In this document: positions 16,601 to 24,126 of the stretch, in pieces
Position numbering within the stretch: the first letter of the stretch is position 1
Layout of the letters: each line of letters begins with the position of its first letter
Assembly: GCA_902772975.1 (NCBI GenBank)
Contig: CACYCX010000140.1
Location: forward strand, 1 to 37,958
DNA from: an uncultured Spirochaetaceae bacterium
GTDB lineage: Bacteria; Spirochaetota; Spirochaetia; Treponematales; Treponemataceae
Reading direction: 5' to 3'
DNA length: 37,958 nucleotides
The notes under the pieces: generated by a model
Databases searched by the model: none
What the model saw: only the letters and a program-made list of their open reading frames with translations
Told to the model about the DNA's origin: nothing
Position numbers and translations under genes: made by a program

Positions 16601-17322
16601 CAGTGCTTTTTGATATATTCAAGCTGACCGCGTAAGCTTTCAGGACTGAATTTTACAGGCTCCTTTAAAAATGAAATGAAGTCATTGTTGAACGGCCCGA
16701 ATTTCGGCTGGTCTTTAAAATACAAAATCGTATCAAGCCATGCGTCTGCATAAAGCGGATTTTTAGAAAGCTTTGAATCGTTGAACAGAATGCTGAACGG
16801 CTTGAACGCAGGATTTTCGTTTGCAAGATGAAGCAGCATAAGCTCTTCAAAAGTCTGCTCGCGGTTTGTTCTTTCAAGACCTGTTCCCTCATCAATCGCC
16901 GTTTTAGAAAGATACTCTTCTTCGGAAAGCTCGCCGCGATAAACTGCAACCGGCGGAAATTCCTTCGAAAAAGCAAGAAGCATCTCGTCAATTTTTTTCT
17001 TTCCGTATTTTTTATCGAGGTAAGAAAGCGCCCCCGTAAATGCAGAGGCATTCTTATCGCGGCGGTAGAGCATCGAAACATAGTGAAGGATTTCGTCAAT
17101 CAAGCCCATCGCATTAAGCTGGCCTGCTGAGATTCTCTTTTCGCTCATTCCAAGCTTGTCAAAAAGCTGATTTAATTTTTCAGCAAAAATGCGCACGTTC
17201 TTTAAGTCGGCGATAACTACATTTCCGGTTGAAGCAAAAAGCGTTCCGGAAAATTTACATTTATCCCTTACATCGCGGCCTACATGAAATTCATTGTAAG
17301 AAATGTTTTTTTCAAAAAGCAT
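13630..17322 (-). CDS. Large GH13-like alpha-glucan-acting enzyme with Lys/Ala-rich tail
   Basis: A 1230-residue protein whose central part is an alpha-amylase-type (GH13) barrel. The four conserved regions are DMVPNHTG (near residue 408), IIRFDAAM with the nucleophile Asp (near 527), LLLAEAFWM with the acid/base Glu (near 592) and FMNNPDEE with the transition-state Asp (near 654). Region IV has Pro where most amylases have His (N-H-D), as also occurs in GlgE-type enzymes. No signal peptide is seen, so it probably acts in the cytoplasm on glycogen or maltodextrin. The N-terminal ~350 and C-terminal ~500 residues are unassigned. The last ~45 residues are rich in Lys, Ala, Pro and Thr. It starts four bases after malQ, with a GGGGG-type Shine-Dalgarno, so it is the second gene of a glucan operon. 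Confidence 0.85.
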   Translation of the reverse strand: MLFEKNISYNEFHVGRDVRDKCKFSGTLFASTGNVVIADLKNVRIFAEKLNQLFDKLGMSEKRISAGQLNAMGLIDEILHYVSMLYRRDKNASAFTGALSYLDKKYGKKKIDEMLLAFSKEFPPVAVYRGELSEEEYLSKTAIDEGTGLERTNREQTFEELMLLHLANENPAFKPFSILFNDSKLSKNPLYADAWLDTILYFKDQPKFGPFNNDFISFLKEPVKFSPESLRGQLEYIKKHWLYLIGELFSKRLLAGLDTISEEEKAAWHPTNGGSPDMQPYSFENLMNEYERFSPDKDWMPKVVLMAKTVLVWLYQLTKKYGRPIERLDQIPDEELDALRDEGFTGLWLIGLWERSNASKRIKQICGNPEAAASAYSLMDYNIAGNLGGWEALDNLRSRLWKRGIRLASDMVPNHTGMDARWVVEKPDLFVQRRDNPFPQYSYNGENLSHDSRVSVYLEDHYYSKNDCAVVFKRVDNYTGDTRYIYHGNDGTGMPWNDTAQIDFLNPEAREAVIQEILHVAQNFPIIRFDAAMVLAKKHIRRLWYPEPGHGGDIATRSETGLSTQQFNDAIPNEFWREVVDRVAREVPDTLLLAEAFWMMEGYFVRTLGMHRVYNSAFMNMLKKEENQKYRDTVKNTIKFDPQVLKRYVNFMNNPDEETAVAQFGKGDKYFGVCTLMITMPGLPMFGHGQIEGFEEKYGMEYTRAYRDEKPDMDLFYRHQHDIFPLMKKRYLFAGVEDFLFYDVWDNGRVNENIFAYSNKCGDERAVVFYNNKYERASGWIKQSCEYAVKTGSGEKDITMYTRSIAEGLGLSGEDDKYLIFREHHSGLWYVRQCRKICEGGLFISLNGFEYQVMMDIQQVSDTADKKWSTLCDTLQGRGCYDLEVEWQEIHYKKLYAALSEFITPEFILESKKLFEEETKEEIKKLSDSAKEKGIAFYKTASDFAETEKTDAEKRFEKFRKTFAAAALIYQAGKKKSDDEDKKKKREKTPELFKELEPLEKEEKMPDISELLKKAAKAGNQENFIYAGIKQGLQAAECIAVTAAALALDEPSNAFTWSLARKFTEYMQSAGIQIQNQRGILERSFALLQCARLATDSAKAKKSAYEVLSLICESPYAYMLSGANYFDGIKWFNKEKADSALYYVAVNMLLSKAGATGASAEGALAFYQLLAKAKDKAEYKCADFIKPFAPKKPVKKAEAKKASGTDKTKKAAKTEKPAATKSSKPKSKKK

Positions 17323-17326
17323 TTTT

Positions 17327-19366
17327 TTAATTCCCCCTGTCGTGCGCGTCTGCGATCGCCTTTATTTTTTCTATAATTGATTTATCGTCTGATAATTTTT
17401 CCATCGGGCATGGCATCCTGTATGTCCAGTTGAATTCAGTTACTTCGCCCGGAATGTTTATGCGCTCCTGTGCCTCGTCGGAAAGATAATATTTTTTATC
17501 AAGGTAAAGGTAATCCTGAATCGGATGAACGCACCATGCGCTTTTTGAAGAAGCTGCCGCAGTCAAAATTGCAGACGCTGTCTTTTCATTGAACTCATTC
17601 GAGTCTGATTCTTCAATTCCAAGTGAATCAAAAAATTTTTTATTCGATTCATAAAAGGCGCGTGCAGAATCTTTTTCCTGATTCCACCACTGGCGCATCG
17701 TCGGCGAATCGTGAACTGATGTAGTCGTAATTGAAAGCTCATCGTAATCAGAAAGCGGCACATACGGCTGCCCCTGTTCGCTCCATTTGCGGCACCAGCG
17801 GAGCACGCGCAATCCAAGAATTGATTTTGCCTGCATAACCTTCGGCACTGAAGGAAGGTTAACGCCGAGGTCTTCTCCGCATGCAGTCATGCTTACGCAT
17901 TCAGTAAGCGCGCTTAAAATTTCAGACGCCTGCTTTTCCCATTTTTTATCCTGCCTGATATTTTTTTCTTCAAACAGTTTTTTTAGCTTGTCTTTTTCTT
18001 CCTGCGAAAGCGTCTCCCACGGATATGAGCGCTCGTATGTCCAGACTGGAACAAACTTGTCCTTTTCGATTTCAAGGAGCGCGCGGTCAGTCCAGTATCC
18101 GGCAAGTTTTACTTTTATTCCGCCCTCGGCTTCGCTTGAGCAAAGCGACGACAAATCCATTTCGTAAATATCCTTGTCGCCCTTTATTTTCTTGCTGAAA
18201 TTCCAGAGCTCCTCATTTCCTACGCGCGTGCAGAGCGTTTCAAGAATTTTTGTGGAAGCATCGTGATTCCATGTAAAGTAATCAATGTCGCTCGTCGGAA
18301 TATGCGGCTGGCTTAACCAGTTGATTCTTCCGCTGTCAAATCCAAGCTCTTCAAGCTCCTTGCGCGAAATTGTCTCGCACGGCTCTGAGTGTCCTAAAAG
18401 CGCAGTCGTCTCGTGGCTCGGAATTGCCCAGATTCTGAAAAAGCCCAGTATGTGATCAAGCCTGTATGCTCCGTAAAATTTTGAAGCGCAAATAAGGCGC
18501 TCCTTCCACCATGAATAATTTTTTGCCTTAAGGTTTTTCCAGTTGTATGTAGGAAAGCCCCAGTTCTGTCCGGTCGGATTTTCGCCGTCAACAGGAGAGC
18601 CTGCCCGTAAATCGTGATTGAAGAATTCCGGTAAAGCCCACGCATCGCATGAATCTTCGTTCATCATAATCGGCATGTCGCCCTTCAATATAATGCCGTT
18701 TGATTTTACAAAGTCGGCCGCATCCTTAAATTGAATTTCAGCCTGCATCTGAACCCATGCGTAAAACAGGTGTTCCTTTTTAAGTGAAGAATCGTTCCAG
18801 CGTTTTTCAATTTCTGAAAGTCCCGGAGTCTGGTCCGATTTTTTCCAGCTTTTCCAACTGGCCTGCATGTATTTCCATTTTAAGTTTTTGAATACAGCGT
18901 AATTTTGAATCCATGGATTTTCCTTGATCCATTCAGCAAGCGCCTTTTCAGGTTCTGCCTTTCTTGCAGTTTCCGTTGACTCGTAGAGCTTCATCAAAAG
19001 CGAATTTTTTGCGTTAAGAATTTTCTGATAGTCGTAACGCGTCTTGTACGGATTGTCCTGAATGAAAGCGTCGTATTCGTTCTTGAAATTTTTATCTGAT
19101 TCGTAAAGCGGCTTGAATTCTTTTATTGCTGAAATCTGAATGTAAATCGGGTGAAGCGCAAAAGCCGAAAGTCCGCTGTAAGGTGAAGACTGCGTTCCCG
19201 TGTCGTTTACAGGAAGCAGCTGGATTATCTTGAGCCCTGATTTTTTGCAGAAAAGGGCAAATTTTTTAAGTGAAGGAAATTCTCCGATCGCCGGATTTCC
19301 TTCTGTAACAATTGCACCAAGAGGAACCGAAGTTCCCGTCATATTGCATGTTTTTGAATTATTCAT
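17327..19366 (-). CDS. malQ: 4-alpha-glucanotransferase (amylomaltase, GH77)
   Basis: This enzyme transfers alpha-1,4-glucan segments between maltodextrins and frees glucose. At 679 residues it has a normal length. Visible GH77 motifs are IIQLLPVNDTG, the substrate-side SSPYSGLSAFALHP, GDMPIMMNEDSCDAW, YRLDHILGFFRIW with the nucleophile Asp (near 305), CGEDLG with the acid/base Glu (near 498) and SVHDSPTMRQWW (near 553). There is no Shine-Dalgarno. An extended -10 (TGA-TATAAT) ends six bases before the ATG, which predicts a leaderless message. The large GH13-like gene follows four bases later. Confidence 0.93.
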   Translation of the reverse strand: MNNSKTCNMTGTSVPLGAIVTEGNPAIGEFPSLKKFALFCKKSGLKIIQLLPVNDTGTQSSPYSGLSAFALHPIYIQISAIKEFKPLYESDKNFKNEYDAFIQDNPYKTRYDYQKILNAKNSLLMKLYESTETARKAEPEKALAEWIKENPWIQNYAVFKNLKWKYMQASWKSWKKSDQTPGLSEIEKRWNDSSLKKEHLFYAWVQMQAEIQFKDAADFVKSNGIILKGDMPIMMNEDSCDAWALPEFFNHDLRAGSPVDGENPTGQNWGFPTYNWKNLKAKNYSWWKERLICASKFYGAYRLDHILGFFRIWAIPSHETTALLGHSEPCETISRKELEELGFDSGRINWLSQPHIPTSDIDYFTWNHDASTKILETLCTRVGNEELWNFSKKIKGDKDIYEMDLSSLCSSEAEGGIKVKLAGYWTDRALLEIEKDKFVPVWTYERSYPWETLSQEEKDKLKKLFEEKNIRQDKKWEKQASEILSALTECVSMTACGEDLGVNLPSVPKVMQAKSILGLRVLRWCRKWSEQGQPYVPLSDYDELSITTTSVHDSPTMRQWWNQEKDSARAFYESNKKFFDSLGIEESDSNEFNEKTASAILTAAASSKSAWCVHPIQDYLYLDKKYYLSDEAQERINIPGEVTEFNWTYRMPCPMEKLSDDKSIIEKIKAIADAHDRGN

Positions 19367-19372
19367 TCTGAA

Positions 19373-19381
19373 ATTATATCA
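19373..19381 (-). promoter_or_regulatory. Extended -10 promoter of malQ, leaderless type
   Basis: The minus strand reads TGA-TATAAT, then TTCAGA, then the ATG at 19366. No -35 is evident, as is common with a TGn extension. No Shine-Dalgarno is present. Confidence 0.65.
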
Positions 19382-19467
19382 CAATATGGAAAAAAATGCT
19401 TTAATTATTTTTGTGCGCAATCGGTTGAAATATAACAAAAGTAATAATCGGGCAGCGTAAAATCCGC

Positions 19468-20532
19468 CTATTTTATCAGACCCGGGCCGTAATGCCATAT
19501 CGGCCGCGCGAGCTTGTTGGAAAAAGGCTGTATCCTCGAAAAATCCGGAAGCCAGTCAGTGTCGGTCGACAAATCCTGATAAAATAAATAATCAAAGTCG
19601 TATGCGTCGATTAAGTCGCGGATGTCGCTGTCTTCCGTACTGGAAACAAGCCTGTTTTCGATTGCACTGAGCGCGGCCTGCCTGATTGCGCTGTCAGGCC
19701 CTGATTCCTTAAACGGTACCGGCGTGTACTGGCTCATAAGCGAGATTATCGCACGACCATCAGCGTTTTCCTTGAGCCAGCCTAAAACTTCTGCGGTATC
19801 CTCGAACCGCCCCGGCATAAAAAGATGGCGTATTATAACGCCGCTTGTAATTTTCTCTTTAGTTTCGCCGTTTTTTGTAATTTTCTTTATTTCAAGCGGT
19901 GAGTTTTCGAGCATCCATAAAAGCGCAGCTTTTGCGGCATCCGGGTAGTCGGGGGCTGCAAAAACTTTTCTGGAAAAATCTGAATCGAGCGTCTTGAAGT
20001 CAGGAAGCCAGATGTCGACGAGATCTTTTAATAGTGAAAGCATTTCGGCTGACTCATATCCCGAAGAATTCCAGCAAACCGGAACCGCAAGCCCGGCCAT
20101 TTTTGCATCAGCGATGCACTTTGCTATCACCGGAATGTGATGGCTTGGAGTAACAAGGTTTATGTTTTCGGCTCCCGCATTCTGGAGCGCAAGGCAAATA
20201 TCTGTAAATTCAGCAGAATCAACAGCGCGTCCCATTCCTTTCTGGGAAATCTGATAATTCTGGCAGAATGCACAGCGCAAAGTGCAGCCCGTAAAGAAAA
20301 TCGTGCCGCTTCCGCCAAAGACAGTAACAGGCGGTTCCTCTCCGAAATGCAGGCAGGCGGTGGCAATACGAACGCCCGCACCTTCTCCACATATCCCGGA
20401 CGCCTTCGTTCTGTCTGCCTTGCACCTTCTGGGACACTGAACGCAGGATTTGTATAAGGCTTCAAGCTCCGGCGTGTTCAATCCTGATTCGAACATGTTC
20501 AATTCAGATTTAGATGCGTTCAATTCCGGCAT
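19468..20532 (-). CDS. Radical SAM protein of the PflA-like (PflX/COG1313) group
   Basis: A 354-residue cytoplasmic iron-sulfur enzyme. The radical SAM motif is CTLRCAFCQN (C-x3-C-x2-C), preceded by FFTGC. An additional N-terminal Cys set, CVQCPRRCKADRT...GICG, is typical of the uncharacterised PflX-type relatives of pyruvate formate-lyase activase. Whether it activates a glycyl radical enzyme is unknown, and none is encoded nearby. The first ~25 residues are a repeat-like extension encoded by three 21-base units; Met13 is a possible alternative start. Neither start has a Shine-Dalgarno. The gene begins two bases after the stop of the upstream small gene, so translation is probably coupled. 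Confidence 0.85.
   Translation of the reverse strand: MPELNASKSELNMFESGLNTPELEALYKSCVQCPRRCKADRTKASGICGEGAGVRIATACLHFGEEPPVTVFGGSGTIFFTGCTLRCAFCQNYQISQKGMGRAVDSAEFTDICLALQNAGAENINLVTPSHHIPVIAKCIADAKMAGLAVPVCWNSSGYESAEMLSLLKDLVDIWLPDFKTLDSDFSRKVFAAPDYPDAAKAALLWMLENSPLEIKKITKNGETKEKITSGVIIRHLFMPGRFEDTAEVLGWLKENADGRAIISLMSQYTPVPFKESGPDSAIRQAALSAIENRLVSSTEDSDIRDLIDAYDFDYLFYQDLSTDTDWLPDFSRIQPFSNKLARPIWHYGPGLIK
20476..20524. repeat. Three 21-bp tandem repeat units in the 5' end of the radical SAM gene
   Basis: GTTCAAT recurs at 20476, 20497 and 20518, exactly 21 bases apart, with similar flanking bases. In protein the unit is seven residues, seen as ELNASKS, ELNMFES and GLNTPEL. Copy number changes would keep the reading frame. 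Confidence 0.7.
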
Positions 20533-20534
20533 AA

Positions 20535-20939
20535 TCAGTTAAGGGCGCCTTTTTCTACGATAACGCTCATCATCCTGCTTAAATCTTCTATCGGAAGGTC
20601 TTCGGCCTCAAAATTAACCAGGCGTCCTATTTCCTTCCAGTCATCCTGGCTCAATGCATCTAATCCTTCTTCTCCCGAAAGAAAAGCCTGCATGGCTCCT
20701 ATCTTGTCGATTGCATTATCATCCGGGGCGTTCTGCCTGTCTTCAGCTGCGTCAACATAAGTGTGTTCCCAGTATTCGCCTAAAGAGTGGGGAAGTCCCG
20801 AAAAAGAGCGGTTATTTCGCTCAAAAAGGCTTATGATGTTCGAGCACGCAGCCTTTGAATCGTAGTTTCCGCCGTTATCTGCGCGCGCGTGCTTTTTAAT
20901 TCTCTGTATGTCTGATATGAATTTCTGTGTATTATCCAT
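20535..20939 (-). CDS. Small hypothetical protein upstream of the radical SAM gene
   Basis: A 134-residue acidic, soluble protein with no family I recognise. It is mostly helical in appearance and has a Cys in AACSNI. The ATG at 20939 (MDNTQKF) is preferred over one at 20966, because a TGC-TATATT element lies six bases before it and the upstream candidate would precede the transcript start. The stop lies two bases before the radical SAM gene, so the two are one operon and may share a task. Confidence 0.7.
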   Translation of the reverse strand: MDNTQKFISDIQRIKKHARADNGGNYDSKAACSNIISLFERNNRSFSGLPHSLGEYWEHTYVDAAEDRQNAPDDNAIDKIGAMQAFLSGEEGLDALSQDDWKEIGRLVNFEAEDLPIEDLSRMMSVIVEKGALN

Positions 20940-20945
20940 ACGTAA

Positions 20946-20954
20946 AATATAGCA
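20946..20954 (-). promoter_or_regulatory. Extended -10 promoter of the small hypothetical gene, leaderless type
   Basis: The minus strand reads TGC-TATATT, then TTACGT, then the ATG at 20939, with no Shine-Dalgarno between. Confidence 0.6.
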
Positions 20955-21026
20955 GATAATTTGCAAAACATACAGCTAAAATGTGGTTTTTATGTCCTTT
21001 TTTACCTTATATGACGCTATTTTTGC

Positions 21027-21055
21027 TTGACTTTTGTTATAAGTAAACATAAACT
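21027..21055 (+). promoter_or_regulatory. Promoter of the PTS EIIA-like gene
   Basis: TTGACT (21027-21032), a 17-base spacer and TAAACT (21050-21055), ending six bases before the ATG at 21062. A second candidate, TGT-TATAAG ending at 21043, would give a leader of about 12 bases. No Shine-Dalgarno is present. Confidence 0.45.
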
Positions 21056-21061
21056 GACAAT

Positions 21062-21508
21062 ATGGACTTAAGAACTGTACTTACACCAGAGACGGTGGAC
21101 CCTCATTTGAAGGGAAAAACGAAAGAAGAAATTATTGATGAAATGCTTGATATCTTGGTAAAGGCCGGCAAAGTTACTGATAAGGCTGCCGCCCGCGAAT
21201 GTGTGCTTGACCGTGAGCGCAAGATGTCAACAGGTATGAAGCACGGAATTGCTATTCCGCACGGAAAGACAGACACAGTTTCTGATTTGGTTGCCTGCAT
21301 TGGAATTTCAGACAATCCGGTTGATTTCGATTCTCTTGATCAGGAACCATGTCGTATTTTTATTATGACGCTTTCTCCTGTAAACAAAACAGGCCCTCAC
21401 CTGCAGTTTCTGGCAGAAGTCAGCCTTTTGTTCAAGAGCGCAGATAAGAGACAGCAGATTCTCGAGACTCAGGATAAGGCTGAAGTTATCAAGATTCTTA
21501 CTGAATAG
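21062..21508 (+). CDS. ptsN: PTS EIIA-Ntr-like protein (fructose/mannitol IIA fold)
   Basis: A 148-residue single-domain protein of the PTS IIA-2 family. The phosphorylatable His lies in GIAIPHGKTD (His67), preceded by the conserved RERKMSTGMKHG. A free-standing IIA domain of this size is usually regulatory (PtsN), taking phosphate from an HPr-like carrier instead of driving sugar uptake. No membrane IIB or IIC partner is encoded nearby, in line with a regulatory role. An actual sugar-specific IIA encoded away from its permease cannot be excluded. Confidence 0.88.
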   Translation: MDLRTVLTPETVDPHLKGKTKEEIIDEMLDILVKAGKVTDKAAARECVLDRERKMSTGMKHGIAIPHGKTDTVSDLVACIGISDNPVDFDSLDQEPCRIFIMTLSPVNKTGPHLQFLAEVSLLFKSADKRQQILETQDKAEVIKILTE

Positions 21509-21640
21509 AATAATCTTCAGTGGTGAAAGTGCCTTTGTGTATGGGCTGTGCCGTTATCACGGCGGGTTGCCTTTTACATGGAGGCATTTTTTTTCAATTG
21601 CAATATAGAGTGCGGCACTAAGCGGTGCATGGGGTGTTTT

Positions 21641-22246
21641 ATGACAATTGATGCGGAATACGAAGTAAAAGGCGGAAAGCTTTTTTCTGTCAGCGGAAGC
21701 GAAGTAGATCCTTCTTTATTCAAGGAATATTCTGCTTCTGAACTCCTTACTTTAAGGGAAGAAGACAGGGATGTTTCGGATGTGATGGCAGAGGGCGATA
21801 TGTCCTTTGACAGCGCTGTTCCTTCCGAGGGGCAGATCGTAAAAATTTTAGTCCAGTACGAGCATGTCGCTGAATATCCTGAAGAATATGACGAGGCTTT
21901 CCTTGCAAACCTCCGCTCGCTCCTTAAGCTTATGGAAGACGAAGGCCTCCATGCACTTATTGTTCCTGTGGCAAAAAATTATGCCTTTGCCGATATGGAT
22001 GCCTGTGAGGATTTTACTGCCGCATTCAAGCATCTGGCGCGCCGCGTAAAGGACTGTACCAATGTAATCGGGCTTGCGCTCCCGGAGGGCTTTGTTTCCG
22101 GCTCAGAGAATGTTGAAGAAATAAATTACTTTGTTTCGGAGCTTACCGCAAAGCATGATCATTATGTATTTGCAGGCGGCGAAAAAATCTTTGAAATACT
22201 CGGTAAATGCGACGGAGATGTTCAGAGCCGCACATTTAAGTATTAG
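21641..22246 (+). CDS. Hypothetical acidic soluble protein
   Basis: About 201 residues if translation starts at the ATG at 21641, which follows GGGGTG with a four-base spacer. In-frame upstream starts at 21548 (GTG) and 21578 would add up to 31 Cys-rich residues. There is no signal peptide and no TM helix. The pattern of alternating hydrophobic strands and amphipathic helices (LHALIVPVAKNYAF, NVIGLALPEGFV, HDHYVFAGGEKIF) suggests an alpha/beta fold. I do not recognise a family. It lies between the EIIA-like gene and a lytic transglycosylase. Confidence 0.65.
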   Translation: MTIDAEYEVKGGKLFSVSGSEVDPSLFKEYSASELLTLREEDRDVSDVMAEGDMSFDSAVPSEGQIVKILVQYEHVAEYPEEYDEAFLANLRSLLKLMEDEGLHALIVPVAKNYAFADMDACEDFTAAFKHLARRVKDCTNVIGLALPEGFVSGSENVEEINYFVSELTAKHDHYVFAGGEKIFEILGKCDGDVQSRTFKY

Positions 22247-22424
22247 GCTTCTTGAGTTTTCATTAAAAGTGGATATTTGTGAGATATTGCGAAATCTGCA
22301 AGAAAAATCACTGTTTTTCATCAGTTTTGCTTGAATTTATCGTTTTTTTGTGTCATTATTGCTGGACGCTCAGGGTCTTTATGTGCTCTGGGCTCGTATT
22401 TTCGACTTTTTTGTCGGAGGACAC

Positions 22425-23255
22425 ATGAAAAACGTTTTATATAATAAAGAATCCGATTTTTTAAAGACTGCCTGGGGCGCTGTAATCATTTCATTTGCTT
22501 TTGTCATCGTCGGAGTTCTTACATTAATTTTTGTTCCTGCACAGGAAGAGAATGCACCAACAGTTGTGATTTCTGAATATGTTCAGCCTGAATCAATTTT
22601 TGCTACAGAGGCAAATTATACTGACATGTGCATCGAGCCGCTTCCTTCTGTCTGGGTTGGAAAGGAATCATTCAATACGATTACAATCGGTGACGGATTT
22701 TCGTCGAACAGCTCGATTGACAAAAGCCTTGAGCTTTACCGCAATCCGTCAACGCGGGCGGCCGTGGAATGGTTTTACCTTCGCGTAACCGGAAACCGCG
22801 AGGTTACTATGGCAATTCTTGAGGCAGCTGATAAGGAAAATATTCCTCTTTCACTTGCATTCTCGCTCGCTTACACGGAAAGCCGCTATAACCGCAGGGC
22901 TGTAAACTCAAATGTAAACGGTTCGGTTGACCGCGGACTTTTTCAGCTTAACAACAGAAGCTTCCCGCGGCTTGCAGAAAAGGACTTTTTTGAGCCGAGT
23001 GTAAGCGCCCGCTATGGCATGAGTCATTTACGCTTCTGCATGAACATTGCCGGTAACGATCTGACGGCTCTTGCCATGTATAATGCCGGCGTAACTCGCG
23101 TACGAAATGACAATACGCCTAAGACAACTCTGGCTTACGTGAACAAAATCGTAAATTACCGCACCGGACTTGAGGCTGCTTTTGCGGAAGAGGTTCTTTC
23201 GTTCTGTGCAACTCCGGTTCTTGGCGAGTCGCTTTCAATGCTTGCAAAGAAATAG
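22425..23255 (+). CDS. Membrane-anchored lytic transglycosylase (SLT domain)
   Basis: A 276-residue protein with one N-terminal TM helix (about residues 18-38) and a periplasmic SLT domain. Catalytic features are AYTESRYN with Glu152, GSVDRGLFQLNNRSF and LTALAMYNAGVTRV. Such enzymes cleave peptidoglycan between MurNAc and GlcNAc with formation of anhydro-MurNAc. The start at 22425 has a strong Shine-Dalgarno (GGAGG). An upstream in-frame start at 22350 is less likely. The short domain without accessory modules suggests a role in making local gaps in the wall, but the partner is unknown. Confidence 0.88.
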   Translation: MKNVLYNKESDFLKTAWGAVIISFAFVIVGVLTLIFVPAQEENAPTVVISEYVQPESIFATEANYTDMCIEPLPSVWVGKESFNTITIGDGFSSNSSIDKSLELYRNPSTRAAVEWFYLRVTGNREVTMAILEAADKENIPLSLAFSLAYTESRYNRRAVNSNVNGSVDRGLFQLNNRSFPRLAEKDFFEPSVSARYGMSHLRFCMNIAGNDLTALAMYNAGVTRVRNDNTPKTTLAYVNKIVNYRTGLEAAFAEEVLSFCATPVLGESLSMLAKK

Positions 23256-23280
23256 CGGGAAAGTGTAATAGCGCGGATAC

Positions 23281-23296
23281 TGTGATAAAAATCACA
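23281..23296. promoter_or_regulatory. Rex/CRP-like palindrome downstream of the transglycosylase gene
   Basis: TGTGATAAAAATCACA has perfect TGTGAT/ATCACA arms. It resembles the operator in front of rex. It lies 26 bases after the transglycosylase stop and before that gene's terminator, an unusual place for an operator. Confidence 0.55.
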
Positions 23297-23332
23297 GAAA
23301 ATTGAAAATTACAGATTTATTTTAAGATTTGA

Positions 23333-23364
23333 GGTCGGAAACATATTGTTTTCCGGCCTTTTTT
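23333..23364 (+). terminator. Rho-independent terminator of the transglycosylase gene
   Basis: GGTCGGAAA pairs with TTTCCGGCC (one G-T pair) around a short loop, followed by six T. Confidence 0.85.
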
Positions 23365-23365
23365 A

Positions 23366-23424
23366 TTGACTGATTCCAGGCGATTTTTTACAATTATATT
23401 ATATTTATTGTGATAATTTTCACA
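23366..23424 (+). promoter_or_regulatory. rex promoter and autoregulatory operator
   Basis: TTGACT (23366-23371), a 17-base spacer and TACAAT (23389-23394) predict a start near 23401. The palindrome TGTGATAATTTTCACA (23409-23424) follows directly. It fits the known Rex operator pattern TTGTGAAN6TTCACAA, so Rex should repress its own gene when NADH is low. Confidence 0.8.
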
Positions 23425-23439
23425 GTAAATGAGGGGCGT

Positions 23440-24099
23440 ATGCAAAAGATTCCTGCACCTTCACGAAGGCGGCTTGTCCTTTTGGAAAGAGTGCTTGCTT
23501 CTGTAAAAACGGAGCGCATTACTTCCGCCGCAATATCTTCCATTACGGGATGGAAGGATTCATGCATCAGAAAGGATATTTCGCTTATCGGATATAAGGG
23601 TGGGGTTTCGAATGGATATAAAGCCGCCGATTTACGGATTGCAATATGCCGCGCGCTCGGACTTTCTTCCGGTTCAGGCGGTATCGAAAAAAGCGGCGAA
23701 ACTCAGGAATGCGTTTCGGTTCACAACTGCTGCATCGTAGGTTTGGGGCGGCTTGGAGCGGCACTCCTTGAAAACAGCATTTTTTTTGAAACGCCGTTCC
23801 GCATAGTTGCAGGCTTTGACAGCAATGTAAACCGTACCGAGATTTTGAGCGCGTCCTTTCCGCTTCATCCGGCGCGCGAGCTCGAAATGGTTATCCGCGA
23901 ATCGGAGATTGAATACGCAATACTTGCGGTAAACGATTCGGACGCGCAGGGAATGGCGGAACGGCTTGTGGCGTGCGGAATTAAGGGAATCGTAAACTAT
24001 ACAGGCGAGGTTCTTTCAGTGCCGCAGAATGTGGCGGTGGAGAATGTTTCGCCTGTTATGGCATTGAATAATATTTCGGCCAGGCTTATGGCTGAGTAA
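23440..24099 (+). CDS. rex: Redox-sensing transcriptional repressor Rex
   Basis: A 219-residue NADH/NAD+ sensor. The N-terminal winged helix carries IPAPSRRRLVLLERVL and the RKDISLIGYKGG segment typical of Rex. The Rossmann domain has CCIVGLGRLGAALLEN, the G-x-G-x-x-G-x-A nucleotide motif. The C-terminus (GIKGIVNYTGEVLSVPQNVAVENVSPVMALNNIS) matches the dimerising helix region. The start at 23440 has a GAGGGG Shine-Dalgarno; an upstream GTG at 23410 lies inside the operator and was rejected. In fermentative bacteria Rex controls NADH-reoxidising genes. Here it precedes serC and serA, whose SerA step makes NADH. Confidence 0.92.
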   Translation: MQKIPAPSRRRLVLLERVLASVKTERITSAAISSITGWKDSCIRKDISLIGYKGGVSNGYKAADLRIAICRALGLSSGSGGIEKSGETQECVSVHNCCIVGLGRLGAALLENSIFFETPFRIVAGFDSNVNRTEILSASFPLHPARELEMVIRESEIEYAILAVNDSDAQGMAERLVACGIKGIVNYTGEVLSVPQNVAVENVSPVMALNNISARLMAE

Positions 24100-24126
24100 T
24101 AAATTTACAATGGGGTAAAGAAAAGT

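Noticed and set aside
21548-21640. Cys-rich N-terminal extension of the unknown protein starting at 21641
   Set aside because: The upstream GTG and ATG lack ribosome binding sites, while the ATG at 21641 has GGGGTG four bases away. It remains possible but less likely.
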